A stretch of 64,000 nucleotides of DNA from Roseovarius pelagicus. GTDB lineage: Bacteria > Pseudomonadota > Alphaproteobacteria > Rhodobacterales > Rhodobacteraceae. Positions 10,063 through 19,442 of this stretch are shown piece after piece. A model generated the notes under the pieces. The model was not told where the DNA came from and did no database searches. It worked only from the letters and a program-made list of their open reading frames with translations. Numbering within the stretch: position 1 is the stretch's first letter; every line of letters begins with the position of its first letter. Location of the stretch: the NCBI RefSeq assembly GCF_025639885.1, contig NZ_CP106738.1, positions 3,534,001-3,598,000 on the forward strand, written 5' to 3'. The translations under genes and the position numbers were made by a program.

Positions 10063-11208
10063 CTAGTCCTGACGCGCGTATTCCGTCAGCACGGCCTCCA
10101 GACAGGCGATGGTTTCGGCCATGTAATCATCACAATATCCGGCTTCATTCTCCAGCACACTGAAATAGGCACAGGACAGCCCGGTAACCGTGTCCACCAT
10201 CAGGAACTGCCCGCCATACCCCGCATGCCCAATCCATCGCCCGTTGGTCATCATCTGGTTGGCATAGCGCACACGGTCGCGCGGCGATGACAGGGTCTTG
10301 GCCTCGCGGGTCAGGACCGCTTGGGTGAATGTCTGGTTCCAGCCGGGGCAGGGGGCTGGGCCCGCGATCCGCGCCAATAACAGGCCGAACCGCGCCAAGT
10401 CGGTGGCAGTCATACAGCCCCCGCCAGAAAACGCCGGTAACCCATCGGGGCTGAGGCTGATATGCAGCGCGCCTGCAATTCCCGCCGCCTCGGCAATCGC
10501 GTCGATTTCGGCCGGCAATCCGCCGGGCCGTAGATGATCGCAGATCAGGGTCAACAGGTCAGTGTTGGCAGAGCAATAGTTGATCGCCGATGCGTGGTTC
10601 GTCAGGTCGTCGCCGCCGACGGAGCGCACGAATTCACCCATCCCGGTCTCCGGCGCGCCCTCGGGTGGCAGTCGCCAGCCCAGAGCGATCTCTTCGGTAT
10701 AGCAACTGGCATGCGGATCGGCGTAATCCTCGGAAAAATCATTGATCAGGTTCATGTCCAGCACGTCCTGAACCCGCGCGCCGCGATAGCCTGTTCCGAT
10801 GTCTGGGATATAGGCCTCGACCGGCTTGGCCGGATCCAGCAACCCCTCGGCGATCATTCGGCCTGCAATCAGGTGGATCATCAGCTTGCTCACCGACTGC
10901 ATTGAATGCGGTTGGTCGGGGGCGAAATCTGCCGCGTATCGCGACATGACCACCTTATCGCCTTGGGCACAGACCAATGCCGAAAATTCTGGCCGCGTAG
11001 TCAACGTCGCCACTTCGGGCAATGCTGCCAGCGCGCGGCATTCGTCAGGCTTCAGCATCGATTGCGCCCGCGCCCGCACCATGTAGGCGCGACGAAACAG
11101 GCGATACACGTTATGGAACCCGTGACGGCGGAACTCTGGCTGGTTCCAGCGTTGTTTGTTGCCCGCACCGACGGCCAGATCGGGATTGGGGATGCGCTGG
11201 CCGGTCAC
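10063..11208 (-). CDS. Serine hydrolase of the beta-lactamase / class C PBP family
   Basis: The 381-residue protein has the SxxK nucleophile motif (S105-V-S-K108) and a Y208-C-S triad as in 6-aminohexanoate-dimer-hydrolase-like esterases, rather than the YxN of true class C beta-lactamases. A late GHAGYGGQ stretch resembles the third motif region. No signal peptide is visible, so it is probably cytoplasmic. Its ATG overlaps the stop of the acyl-CoA synthetase gene, placing it in the gamma-butyrobetaine/carnitine-type operon. Ester or amide hydrolysis of an acylated substrate is possible; the substrate is unknown. Confidence 0.8.
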   Translation of the reverse strand: MTGQRIPNPDLAVGAGNKQRWNQPEFRRHGFHNVYRLFRRAYMVRARAQSMLKPDECRALAALPEVATLTTRPEFSALVCAQGDKVVMSRYAADFAPDQPHSMQSVSKLMIHLIAGRMIAEGLLDPAKPVEAYIPDIGTGYRGARVQDVLDMNLINDFSEDYADPHASCYTEEIALGWRLPPEGAPETGMGEFVRSVGGDDLTNHASAINYCSANTDLLTLICDHLRPGGLPAEIDAIAEAAGIAGALHISLSPDGLPAFSGGGCMTATDLARFGLLLARIAGPAPCPGWNQTFTQAVLTREAKTLSSPRDRVRYANQMMTNGRWIGHAGYGGQFLMVDTVTGLSCAYFSVLENEAGYCDDYMAETIACLEAVLTEYARQD

Positions 11209-13313
11209 GCGGATTCAACCTGCATCAGCACATCCACCGCCACGACGTCACGCTCATACACAAACAGCGGATTGATCTCGATCTCGACAATCTGCGCTTC
11301 CTGCGCGATGGCGTATTCCGCCAATTGTGACAGTGCGCCGACCAGTGCCGCGCGATCAGCCGCGGGTTTGCCGCGAAATCCGTTCAGCAATTTTGCGACC
11401 CGCAATTGATCCAGTGCCCTGTGAATGTCCGCCGGTTGCGCAGGCAGCAACAATGACACTGTATCGCCGATCAGTTCGACCAGTATGCCGCCGCTGCCCA
11501 GTGTCATCGCCAGTCCGAATTGTGGATCGCGACGGATGCCGACCACCAGTTCCGCCAGCGGTGGGGCGGCCATGCGCTCGACCAGATAATCGTCTGTCAC
11601 CGCTTCTGGCGCATAGCGTGCGACGGCGGCCCGCATTTCCTGTGCTGCCAATGTCAACGCGCTCTCATCTGGAATGCCGACGACGACAGCCCCCGCATCG
11701 GACTTATGCGCCAATGCCGGTCCCATCATCTTGAGCACAACCGGATAGCCGGTTTCGGTCGCGGCGCTCAGCAACCCTGCGCTGTTTGTCAGTTGTCCTT
11801 TGGGCACGGCGATCCCTGCCGTGGCCAACCGTGCCTTGCCCTCGGCCTCGTTTAGCAGTGTGATCGGTCCGATGGGCCGTCCGGGGACGAGGGGCTTTTG
11901 CGCAGCAGACAGTATCTCGTGTTGTCGTCTGCGCCACCATGACGCGCCTCGAATGGCGTTCAGCGTCTCGTGTATCCCCTGCATCGGGGCAACGCCGCGC
12001 GCCACGTAGTGATCACGCACCTCTTGGCCGATGTTTTCGGGGATCGTGGCGCAGATCGCGGCAGGCAGACCAGCGCGCCGGGCCGCATCGGCAAAGGCCG
12101 CCCCGTCATTGAGGTATAGTTGCTTGGACTCGTCCAGATCGGGGGCCGGATAATCCTGCACCAGCACAGCCGCATGCACCGGAATATGTGCGAAGGCGGC
12201 GTCGAACACCGGTCCCGTCTTGTCCTGCTGGCCCCAGATTGGCGTGGTGTAGTCCAACGGGTTCGACACTGTGGCGATAGGCGGAAGCAACGGCACTAGC
12301 GCAGCTTTTGCAGCCGCGTCCGGGGTGGGGTAGCGCAGGCCAATTGTCTCGCTGTGATCGGCCAGCATCGTGGCACCGCCGCCCGAACAGGTGAACCCCA
12401 GTACATCTGTGCCCTCGGGCGCACCCGCGACACAGAGGTATTTCAGGGTTTCCAGAAATTGCGCGGGATTGGTGACCGGGATCACACCAGTCCGTTCAAA
12501 CAGGGCCGTGTAATGCGCGTTTGATCCGGCCAATGATCCTGTGTGGCTCAGTGTCAGGCTTTCGCCAATCGCGGAACTGCCGGTTTTCAGCGCCACAATG
12601 GGCGTGCCCGCGCGGATCGCCTTGAGCGCGGCGCGCTCAAACGCAGGTACATTGCGCAGCCCCTCGATATGCAGCCCGATGGCGCGCACTTCCTCGCGTT
12701 CGCATAACAGGTCGATAAACTCGGCCATGCCCAGATCGGCCTGATTTCCCGCCGATGCCATGTAAGCCACAGGCAGGGATCGTTGGCTCATCGTGATGTC
12801 GGATGAAAACATGCCCGATTGCGTGATGATGGCGGCACCGTAGCCGGGGCAGGTGCCACCATGGGCAAAGGGCCAGAGCGCAGATTTGCCGACATAGTTG
12901 ATCAGCCCGTAACAATTTGGCCCGATCAGCACCATGTCACCCAGCGCGTCTTTCAGCGCCTGCTCCAGCGCGCGACCCTCATCATGCGCTTCTGCGAACC
13001 CGGCAGAATAGCACACGATGCCACCCGCCCCCATTGCGGACAGGTCCGCCACTGCTGCGGGCACCAACGCCGCCGGAATGGCCAGAAACACCGCGTCGGG
13101 GGGCTCTGGCAGCGCGGCAATGTCTGGCAGACAGGGCAGCCCGGCGATCTGTGTGCGCCGTGGGTTTACCACCCACATCTGCCCCGTATATCCGGCGCGG
13201 CGTGCCTCGGTGATGCCTACGGCGGCATCTGCCCCGCCGATAAAGGCAATATGGCGCGGATTAAGAAGCCGCTCGAAATTCTGCCGCTTGGCCGGAGTCA
13301 TGGACGTGGTCAT
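11205..13313 (-). CDS. ADP-forming acyl-CoA synthetase, fused alpha-beta form
   Basis: The 702-residue protein fuses an N-terminal CoA-binding and succinyl-CoA-ligase-like alpha part (about 1-460) to a C-terminal ATP-grasp beta part (about 480-700). The phosphohistidine of NDP-forming acetyl-CoA synthetases falls at H257 (SLTLSHTGS). Such enzymes activate a carboxylate to its CoA thioester with ATP going to ADP. It sits between an acyl-CoA dehydrogenase and a serine hydrolase, and the context suggests gamma-butyrobetaine, crotonobetaine or carnitine as substrate (inference). Other CoA ligases of this family take aromatic or branched acids. Confidence 0.88.
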   Translation of the reverse strand: MTTSMTPAKRQNFERLLNPRHIAFIGGADAAVGITEARRAGYTGQMWVVNPRRTQIAGLPCLPDIAALPEPPDAVFLAIPAALVPAAVADLSAMGAGGIVCYSAGFAEAHDEGRALEQALKDALGDMVLIGPNCYGLINYVGKSALWPFAHGGTCPGYGAAIITQSGMFSSDITMSQRSLPVAYMASAGNQADLGMAEFIDLLCEREEVRAIGLHIEGLRNVPAFERAALKAIRAGTPIVALKTGSSAIGESLTLSHTGSLAGSNAHYTALFERTGVIPVTNPAQFLETLKYLCVAGAPEGTDVLGFTCSGGGATMLADHSETIGLRYPTPDAAAKAALVPLLPPIATVSNPLDYTTPIWGQQDKTGPVFDAAFAHIPVHAAVLVQDYPAPDLDESKQLYLNDGAAFADAARRAGLPAAICATIPENIGQEVRDHYVARGVAPMQGIHETLNAIRGASWWRRRQHEILSAAQKPLVPGRPIGPITLLNEAEGKARLATAGIAVPKGQLTNSAGLLSAATETGYPVVLKMMGPALAHKSDAGAVVVGIPDESALTLAAQEMRAAVARYAPEAVTDDYLVERMAAPPLAELVVGIRRDPQFGLAMTLGSGGILVELIGDTVSLLLPAQPADIHRALDQLRVAKLLNGFRGKPAADRAALVGALSQLAEYAIAQEAQIVEIEINPLFVYERDVVAVDVLMQVESA

Positions 13314-13319
13314 GGATGG

Positions 13320-14480
13320 TCAGGCCCCCAGCGGGCGCAGGATCGACCGGGTGATGATGTGGCGCTGGATCTCTGACGTGCCGTCCCAGATGCGTTCCAG
13401 CCGACTGTCACGCCACAGACGCTCGATCGGCAGTTCCTCCATCAGGCCCATGCCGCCATAAATCTGCACCGTGTCATCAGCGATCCGGTTCAGCATTTCG
13501 GAACAATAAACTTTGACCATGGCCGCATCAGCATCCTCCATCGCGCCACGCTCTGCGCGGGCCACGGCATCGGCCACCAGCAGGTCCGCCGCACGCAGCC
13601 CCATCGCGCCATCCGCCAGCCGGAACCCGGTCGCCTGAAACCGCCCGATCGGCTGGCCAAACTGACGACGGCTTGCCGCCCATTCGGTTGCCAGTCCCAG
13701 AATGCGCTCTGCCTTGCCACAACAACTTGCACCGACCCAGATGCGTCCCATGCCCAGCCATTGACCGGCCAACTCCAGCCCGCGCCCCTCTTCGCCCAAC
13801 ACCTGACCGGGGCCAAGGCGGACATTGTCGAAGGTCAGTTGATAATTGCGGTAACCACGGTAGCTGACACAGCGGTTGCCTTCGCGGCACTCGAACCCCG
13901 GCGCGCCGATATCGACCAGAAAGGCGGTGACACGCTTGCGGCTGCCACGCGGGCTTTCATCCACACCCGTGGCGGCAAAGACGATGGCGAAATCCGGCAT
14001 GCACGGACCAGAGATGAAGTGCTTGGTTCCGTTCAGAATCCAGTCATCGCCGTCGCGCCGGGCGTTGGTCTTCATGCCCATCACGTCCGATCCGGCCTCG
14101 GGTTCGGTCAGACCGAAAAGCTCGCGTTTCTCACCGCGCACGGCTGGCAGCAAATATTGTTCGCGCTGATCGCCCTCGCAGGCCAGCAACAGTTCCGTGG
14201 GTCGCGCGGCCCAACTGTGCAACGCATGGCTGGTCTTGCCGTATTCGCGCTCGATCAGGTGCATTGCCGACAGGCCCAGACCACCGCCGCCGACGTCCTC
14301 AGGCAGGTTGCAGGCATAGAGACCAACCTCCTTGGCACGCGCTTCGATCTGGCGGCCCAGATCCTCGGGCACCTCGCCGGTCTTGTCGACCATCTGCTCG
14401 TGCGGAAACATCTCTGCCTCCATGAAGGCGCGGACTGTATTCAGCAGCAGCTCGTTCTCATGGCTGACCATAATATTCAT
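13320..14480 (-). CDS. Acyl-CoA dehydrogenase
   Basis: The 386-residue flavoprotein has the three-domain acyl-CoA dehydrogenase layout: LTEPEAGSDV in the middle domain and WDGTSEIQRHI near the C-terminus. Where medium-chain enzymes have the catalytic glutamate (YEGT), this protein has D366 (WDGT), so the base is either this aspartate or a residue elsewhere. It lies between the transporter permease (3-base gap) and the acyl-CoA synthetase (6-base gap). In context it would oxidise gamma-butyrobetainyl-CoA to crotonobetainyl-CoA (inference). Confidence 0.9.
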   Translation of the reverse strand: MNIMVSHENELLLNTVRAFMEAEMFPHEQMVDKTGEVPEDLGRQIEARAKEVGLYACNLPEDVGGGGLGLSAMHLIEREYGKTSHALHSWAARPTELLLACEGDQREQYLLPAVRGEKRELFGLTEPEAGSDVMGMKTNARRDGDDWILNGTKHFISGPCMPDFAIVFAATGVDESPRGSRKRVTAFLVDIGAPGFECREGNRCVSYRGYRNYQLTFDNVRLGPGQVLGEEGRGLELAGQWLGMGRIWVGASCCGKAERILGLATEWAASRRQFGQPIGRFQATGFRLADGAMGLRAADLLVADAVARAERGAMEDADAAMVKVYCSEMLNRIADDTVQIYGGMGLMEELPIERLWRDSRLERIWDGTSEIQRHIITRSILRPLGA

Positions 14481-14483
14481 GCG

Positions 14484-15287
14484 TTAGTCCTCTTTCAGAG
14501 CGGTTTGCGCGCGACGGCGCGACACGATGGCCGAGATTGCGAACGCGGCCAATGTTATGGCGATCAGCACCACGGCGGCGGCCGCCACAGTCGGATCGGT
14601 GTTTTCGCGGATACCGTTCCACATCCGGCGGGGCAGGGTGTAGACGTTGAACTTCGAGATAAAGAGCGTGACGACGATCTCATCCCAGCTCAGGATGAAA
14701 GCAAAGAGAGCGCCAGCAAATACGCCGGGTCGGATCGACGGCAGGATCACGCGCCGCATCGTCATCCATGCGGGCGCCCCCATGTTGCGGCTGGCCTGTT
14801 CCAGCTTTGGGTCGAAGTTGGCCAGGCTCGCACTGACCGTGATCAGCACCATTGGCGCTGCCAGAACCGTATGCGCCAGAATGAGGCCCGCATAGCTGTC
14901 CAACAGACCCAGCGGGATCAACAGACGGTAGAACGCCATCGCGGAAATGATTTGCGGGATGATCAGCGGCAGCAGCAGAAAGGCGCGCACAATTTCACTG
15001 TATTTTGATGTTACGCGCCACAGGCCAATCGCCGCCAGCGTCCCCAGCGCCGTGGCCAGTACTGCCGTGCTGATGGCGATGATTCCGCTCTGGGCAAAAC
15101 TTGACAGCCATTCGGGGCTGGAAAACAGGAATTCGAAATGCCGCAGCGAATAGTCGCCCTTGGGCATCGACAAGAACCGCTTTGGAGTCAGCGATACCGG
15201 GATCGCGATCAGGGCAGGCAGCACCAGAAACAGCAGTGCCATCCATGCGCCGACACGGTTCAGACGTGCAAATAATCCGGGTTTCAT
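14484..15287 (-). CDS. ABC transporter permease, PotC type
   Basis: The 267-residue inner-membrane protein has about six transmembrane helices and an EAA-like loop near NMGAPAWMTMRRVILPSI, as in spermidine/putrescine permeases. The start at 15287 is fixed by a four-base ATGA overlap with the preceding permease stop; the open frame runs 38 codons further upstream but only through that gene. It pairs with the PotB-type permease, the ATPase at 17428-18429 and the binding protein at 16236-17345. A quaternary amine substrate such as gamma-butyrobetaine or carnitine is inferred from the co-transcribed enzymes. Confidence 0.92.
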   Translation of the reverse strand: MKPGLFARLNRVGAWMALLFLVLPALIAIPVSLTPKRFLSMPKGDYSLRHFEFLFSSPEWLSSFAQSGIIAISTAVLATALGTLAAIGLWRVTSKYSEIVRAFLLLPLIIPQIISAMAFYRLLIPLGLLDSYAGLILAHTVLAAPMVLITVSASLANFDPKLEQASRNMGAPAWMTMRRVILPSIRPGVFAGALFAFILSWDEIVVTLFISKFNVYTLPRRMWNGIRENTDPTVAAAAVVLIAITLAAFAISAIVSRRRAQTALKED

Positions 15288-16135
15288 CGTGCCGCTCCGC
15301 CACCAAAGACCGCGCTGAGCTGCATGAACCGTGACATGATCCAGAGCAACGCCAGCACAGAGAACAACATCAACGTGCCCAGCATCGCAGCCGTGCCCCA
15401 ATTGAGTGTGACCAACAGCTGAACAGAGATATATTCAGCCACCATCAGAACCTTGCCGCCGCCTAGGATCGCGGGCGTCACGTAGAACCCAAGGCTGAGG
15501 ATGAAGACCAGCAGCGACGACGCGATCAATCCCGGCATCGTCAGTGGCAGATAAATGCGCCAGAAGGTCTGTGTGCCCGTCGCCCCCAGATTGCGCGAGG
15601 CCGACATCACGCGGGTGTCCAATGTCTGCATGTTCGCCAGCAGCGGCAGCACGGCATAGGGCACCATGTAATGCACCATCCCGATCAACACTCCCAATTC
15701 GTTGCGCATGAACCGGATCGGGTCGGAAATCAGGCCAATCGCCTCCATCGACTCGTTCACCAGCCCGTTGCGCCCTAGCAGCATCAGCCACGCAAAAGTG
15801 CGTACCAGAACCGATATCCAGAAGCTGACCAGCAGGAATGTCAGCATGATATGCTGGTTCTTGCGGTGGGCATGCACCATCGCGTAGGCGACGCTATAGC
15901 CCAATGCGACGCTGAAAAACGTGGTGATCAGGCAGATGCGGAATGTCGTCCACAGAATGCGCCCCAACGCGTCGGTTTCGTACAGTTTTTGATAGTTGCC
16001 AATCCCCGGCTCTGGATCGGTCACGCTCAGCCACAGGATATTGATCAGCGGGCCAGCATAGAACGCCAGCACGACGATGACGAACGGCGCCACCAAGAGC
16101 CATCCGGGGCTGATATATCTCTGGAATAACTGCAT
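15284..16135 (-). CDS. ABC transporter permease, PotB type
   Basis: The 283-residue protein has an N-terminal membrane anchor followed by a binding-protein-dependent permease domain with the EAA-like segment NLGATGTQTFWRIYLPLTMP. It is the first permease of the four-gene importer and is translationally coupled to the PotC-type gene. A stem-loop (16161-16185) lies in the 100-base gap between it and the upstream binding-protein gene and may set a lower permease level. Confidence 0.92.
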   Translation of the reverse strand: MQLFQRYISPGWLLVAPFVIVVLAFYAGPLINILWLSVTDPEPGIGNYQKLYETDALGRILWTTFRICLITTFFSVALGYSVAYAMVHAHRKNQHIMLTFLLVSFWISVLVRTFAWLMLLGRNGLVNESMEAIGLISDPIRFMRNELGVLIGMVHYMVPYAVLPLLANMQTLDTRVMSASRNLGATGTQTFWRIYLPLTMPGLIASSLLVFILSLGFYVTPAILGGGKVLMVAEYISVQLLVTLNWGTAAMLGTLMLFSVLALLWIMSRFMQLSAVFGGGAAR

Positions 16136-16160
16136 GTTTTAACCGATGTGCTAGGAAAAT

Positions 16161-16185
16161 GCCGAAGGCCCGCGTGGCCTCCGGC
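16161..16185 (-). other. Intercistronic stem-loop between binding protein and permease genes
   Basis: GCCGAAGGC (16161-16169) pairs with GCCTCCGGC (16177-16185) with one mismatch. A further pair, GCGGGC (16192-16197) and GCCCGC (16216-16221), lies closer to the binding-protein stop. No T-run follows. Position just after the binding-protein gene suggests mRNA 3'-end protection or partial termination. Confidence 0.45.
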
Positions 16186-16235
16186 CAGTATGCGGGCAAC
16201 TCAGAAAGAGAGGCCGCCCGCATGGGAGAGGTTCG

Positions 16236-17345
16236 TTAACTGATGGCGTCAAGGAAGGCGTTGACCGCCTCGCTGCCATTCTCGCCCCACCAGACCGGAT
16301 CGTTATAGACGATCTTGTCGATATTCATGGCCGAGGTGATGGCATAAGGTTGTTGATCTTCGGGGATTTCGCCAAAGGCCGCAGGGTTCGACGGGGTCAT
16401 GCCCAGACAGTTCAGAATCTCCAACTGCGCCGGGACTTCCTGCGCGGTGGCGATGTATCTCATCACCGCATCGCGGCCCGCCGGGTTGCCCTTGGGAACG
16501 ATATAGGCGCCGGGCATGGCCATCGCCTGATTGTTCACCAGCTTGTAGCGCCCTTCGGTGTCGGTCTCGATATTGCGGCCACGGTTCTGCCAGATGATCG
16601 CCATTGAGGCTTCGCCATTGACGCACATCGAATGCACCTCGGATCCGGAACCCCAGTAGATGCTGTCATCCTTGATGGATTTGACCTTGTTCAGCGCCCG
16701 TTCCATGTCCAGCGGATAAAGGTCGTCACCGGCCACACCATCGGCCATCAGTGCCCCTTCAAGCGATCCGTTCGCCCATTTGTAGAGTGCGCGGGTGCCG
16801 GGGAAATTGGCCGTGTCAAAGAAATCCTTCCAATCCTTGGGCGGATTGTCTCCGTACACTTCGGTGTCATAGACGAAGGCATAGCCGTAGAGGATGATCG
16901 AAACGCCGTATTCCAGCGCATATTGCGGCAGGGTCTTTTCCTTGCTGACGATGCTGTAATCAATCGGCTCCAGATGTCCCGTGGGGCCAAGCGAAACCGC
17001 GTTGAACAGGTCCGCGTCGGCTACGTCTGCCGTCACGTTGCCGCTGTCCACCATCTCGCGGATCTTGCCTTCTAGCGGGCCGGAGGTGTCGTATTTCACG
17101 CCCAGACCGGTCTCTGCTGTGAACGCATCCCCGATGGCTGATCCGTGGCACTCCACCGATTGCCCGCCCCAGTTCCACATCACCACATGATCGGCAGCGG
17201 CCTTGGCGTCGCCCGCGATCACGGACGAGGTGGCAACACCCGCCATGCCGCAGAGCGCCAGAAACGTGCGGCGGTCCATCCGGCCTGCCTTGTAGGCGTG
17301 GGCGCTCTCTACCAGCGTCTCTTTCATGAATTGCTTGTCTTGCAT
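16236..17345 (-). CDS. ABC transporter substrate-binding protein, polyamine type, Tat-exported
   Basis: The 369-residue protein carries a twin-arginine signal (R25-R26 in RMDRRTFLALCG, then a hydrophobic stretch and probable cleavage near residue 50). The mature part is a periplasmic binding protein of the PotD/PotF group, with VVMWNWGGQSVE at its N-terminus. Tat export suggests folding before transport. It is the third gene of the leftward operon led by the beta-keto acid cleavage enzyme. The ligand is unknown; the abundance of Trp residues (WNWGG, NDPVWWGENG) would suit an aromatic box for a quaternary ammonium group. Confidence 0.9.
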   Translation of the reverse strand: MQDKQFMKETLVESAHAYKAGRMDRRTFLALCGMAGVATSSVIAGDAKAAADHVVMWNWGGQSVECHGSAIGDAFTAETGLGVKYDTSGPLEGKIREMVDSGNVTADVADADLFNAVSLGPTGHLEPIDYSIVSKEKTLPQYALEYGVSIILYGYAFVYDTEVYGDNPPKDWKDFFDTANFPGTRALYKWANGSLEGALMADGVAGDDLYPLDMERALNKVKSIKDDSIYWGSGSEVHSMCVNGEASMAIIWQNRGRNIETDTEGRYKLVNNQAMAMPGAYIVPKGNPAGRDAVMRYIATAQEVPAQLEILNCLGMTPSNPAAFGEIPEDQQPYAITSAMNIDKIVYNDPVWWGENGSEAVNAFLDAIS

Positions 17346-17427
17346 ATTGGTCTCTCCTTATTGGTTATGGGCAGTTTTAGCCCTTCTTTCGTGGGGCGCG
17401 CGCAGGGCGCATGCCCGGGGTCTTTCT

Positions 17428-18429
17428 TCAGGTATCTTCTAGTTTCACCGCAGCAGTATCGACCCAGCCCAGATCGACGGACTGTCCCACGCTGAGCGCG
17501 TGCCTGTTGCGCCAGCTGTCCACGTCCACCTCGATGTCATCGCGGTTTTCGACGGTGACCATGAACTTCTGCATCGCCCCGAAGTAGGTGATGCTCCGGA
17601 TGGTTCCCGACAACTGCTTGTGGCTGTCCAGTTGCCCGGTCGGCGCGATGTCGATCTTCTCGGGGCGCAAGGCATAGGCGCCGTCACCCATCGACAGAAA
17701 ATTGCTCTTGCCCAGAAATCCGGCGGCAAACCGCGTGCGCGGGTGTTCGTACAACTCGTTCGGCGTGCCCACCTGCTCGATCCGGCCCTGCTGCATGATC
17801 ACGATGCGGTCGGACATGGATAGCGCCTCTTCCTGGTCATGTGTGACATAGACAAAGGTGGTGCCGACGCGGCGGTGAATATCCTTGAGCTGATCCTGCA
17901 CTTCGACGCGCAGTTTCTTGTCCAGCGCGCCCAACGGCTCGTCCAGCAACAACACCGGCGGGGCAAAGGCCAGCGCCCGTGCCAGCGCCACCCGCTGTTG
18001 TTGTCCGCCCGACAGCTGGCCGGGCTTGCGGTGGCCAAACTCGGTCAACTGCACCAGATCCAGCATTTCATCGACCCGCGCCTCAATCTCGGCGCGGGGC
18101 CGTTTACGCACGTCCAGCGCGTAGCCGATATTCTGCCGCACAGTCATATGCGGGAACAGCGCATAGCCCTGAAACACCATGCCAAAATTACGCTTCTCAG
18201 CAGGCAGGGTGCGGATCGACCCGCCATCCAGTAGGATATCGCCCTCGGTGATGTCCAGAAATCCGGCGATCATCATCAGCAGGGTCGTCTTGCCCGATCC
18301 CGACGGACCAAGCAGGGTCAGGAATTCGCCCCGCTGGATGTCCAGATCGACATTCTCCACGGCGGTAAAAGATCCGAACCGCTTGGTCAGCCCTTGCAGG
18401 GTCAAGCCTCCCGATGCGGCCTGAGTCAT
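17428..18429 (-). CDS. ABC transporter ATP-binding protein, PotA type
   Basis: The 333-residue ATPase has Walker A GPSGSGKT at 41-48, the signature LSGGQQQR, Walker [12 protein letters not shown] and a C-terminal TOBE-type domain. It energises the importer of this operon. Its ATG overlaps the stop of the beta-keto acid cleavage enzyme gene by four bases, coupling uptake to catabolism. It is 82 bases from the binding-protein gene. Confidence 0.95.
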   Translation of the reverse strand: MTQAASGGLTLQGLTKRFGSFTAVENVDLDIQRGEFLTLLGPSGSGKTTLLMMIAGFLDITEGDILLDGGSIRTLPAEKRNFGMVFQGYALFPHMTVRQNIGYALDVRKRPRAEIEARVDEMLDLVQLTEFGHRKPGQLSGGQQQRVALARALAFAPPVLLLDEPLGALDKKLRVEVQDQLKDIHRRVGTTFVYVTHDQEEALSMSDRIVIMQQGRIEQVGTPNELYEHPRTRFAAGFLGKSNFLSMGDGAYALRPEKIDIAPTGQLDSHKQLSGTIRSITYFGAMQKFMVTVENRDDIEVDVDSWRNRHALSVGQSVDLGWVDTAAVKLEDT

Positions 18430-19316
18430 GTGTCTGCTCCGCGCAGATTCAGCCGGTTACGGGCCTCTTGCGGGCTCAAGGCGCGGCCGCCCATACGTTC
18501 GATGATCTCGACCGCGCGCGTGACCAACTGCCCGTTCGTGGCCAGCACGCCGCGATCCAGATAGATGTTGTCCTCCAGCCCGACCCTGACATTGCCCCCC
18601 AGCGCCACGGCTGCGGCAGCCATCGGCATCTGCATCCGGCTCACACCGAAACTGGCCCAGCTTGCACCGTCGGGTAGTTGCGCTTTCATGGCGGCCATTG
18701 TCTCGACTGTTTGATCGGCCCCCCACGGGATACCCAGACACAGCTGGAACATTGGCGGCGCGTCGATCAGACCCTCTTCCACCATCGCCTTGGCAAAGCG
18801 GATATGACCCAGCTCAAACACTTCCAGTTCGGGCTTCACCCCCCATTCCTGCACTAGTTTTGCCATCCGGCGCAGTGTCGGAGGTGTCGAAATATAGATA
18901 CTGTCCGTGTCCGAGAAATTCAGCGTTCCACAATCCAGCGAGCAAATCTCGGGCATGCATTCACGCACATGCGCCAGCCGCGCGTCTGGACCGATCATAT
19001 CGGTGCCGGGGCCGGGCATCGCAGGATCGTCTGCTGACGGTGCCCAATCGCCGCCCATCCCCGCGGTGAGGTTGATCACCACATCGGTGTCACTGGCGCG
19101 AACCAGATCGACGGCCTCTTTAAATAATGCCACATCGCGTGATCCCTGACCGGTCTCGGGGTCACGGACATGCAGGTGTGCAATGGCTGCACCGGCCTTT
19201 GCCGCCTCTATTGCTGCATCAGCGATCTGTCGCGGTGTGACCGGGACATGCGGGCTTTTTCCGGTGGTATCTCCGGCGCCTGTTACGGCACAGGTAACGA
19301 TGGTTTCGAACTTCAT
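18426..19316 (-). CDS. Beta-keto acid cleavage enzyme, probably 3-dehydrocarnitine cleavage
   Basis: The 296-residue protein belongs to the BKACE (DUF849) family, which condenses a beta-keto acid with acetyl-CoA to give acetoacetate and a new CoA ester. The zinc ligands H47 and H49 ([11 protein letters not shown]) and the later GLEDNIYL segment are present. In carnitine-degrading bacteria a member of this family turns 3-dehydrocarnitine into betainyl-CoA and acetoacetate. Divergence from a CdhR-like regulator and the nearby L-carnitine dehydrogenase support that assignment here; other BKACE substrates are possible. It leads the eight-gene leftward operon. Confidence 0.85.
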   Translation of the reverse strand: MKFETIVTCAVTGAGDTTGKSPHVPVTPRQIADAAIEAAKAGAAIAHLHVRDPETGQGSRDVALFKEAVDLVRASDTDVVINLTAGMGGDWAPSADDPAMPGPGTDMIGPDARLAHVRECMPEICSLDCGTLNFSDTDSIYISTPPTLRRMAKLVQEWGVKPELEVFELGHIRFAKAMVEEGLIDAPPMFQLCLGIPWGADQTVETMAAMKAQLPDGASWASFGVSRMQMPMAAAAVALGGNVRVGLEDNIYLDRGVLATNGQLVTRAVEIIERMGGRALSPQEARNRLNLRGADT

Positions 19317-19364
19317 GCGCGCTTCCTCTTCCCGCTCAGTGTGCGACTGTGCGTCGCAGAAAAT

Positions 19365-19408
19365 GTCGAATATTCGACGAATTTTGATGTATGATGGCGA
19401 ATATTCGC
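19365..19408. promoter_or_regulatory. Two perfect palindromes with a CGAATATTCG core
   Basis: GTCGAATATTCGAC (19365-19378) and GCGAATATTCGC (19397-19408) are both perfect palindromes sharing the 10-base core CGAATATTCG. Their centres are 31 bases apart, about three helical turns. They fill the 126-base divergent region between the cleavage-enzyme gene and the AraC-type regulator, so they are likely operators for one or both promoters. Confidence 0.7.
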
Positions 19409-19442
19409 ACTAACTGCGCCGCAGTTAATCCCAGAGTGAGCC

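Noticed and set aside
13761..15008. 415-codon plus-strand frame opposite the acyl-CoA dehydrogenase and permease
   Set aside because: Low-complexity His/Gln/Arg-rich antisense frame across two well-identified genes.
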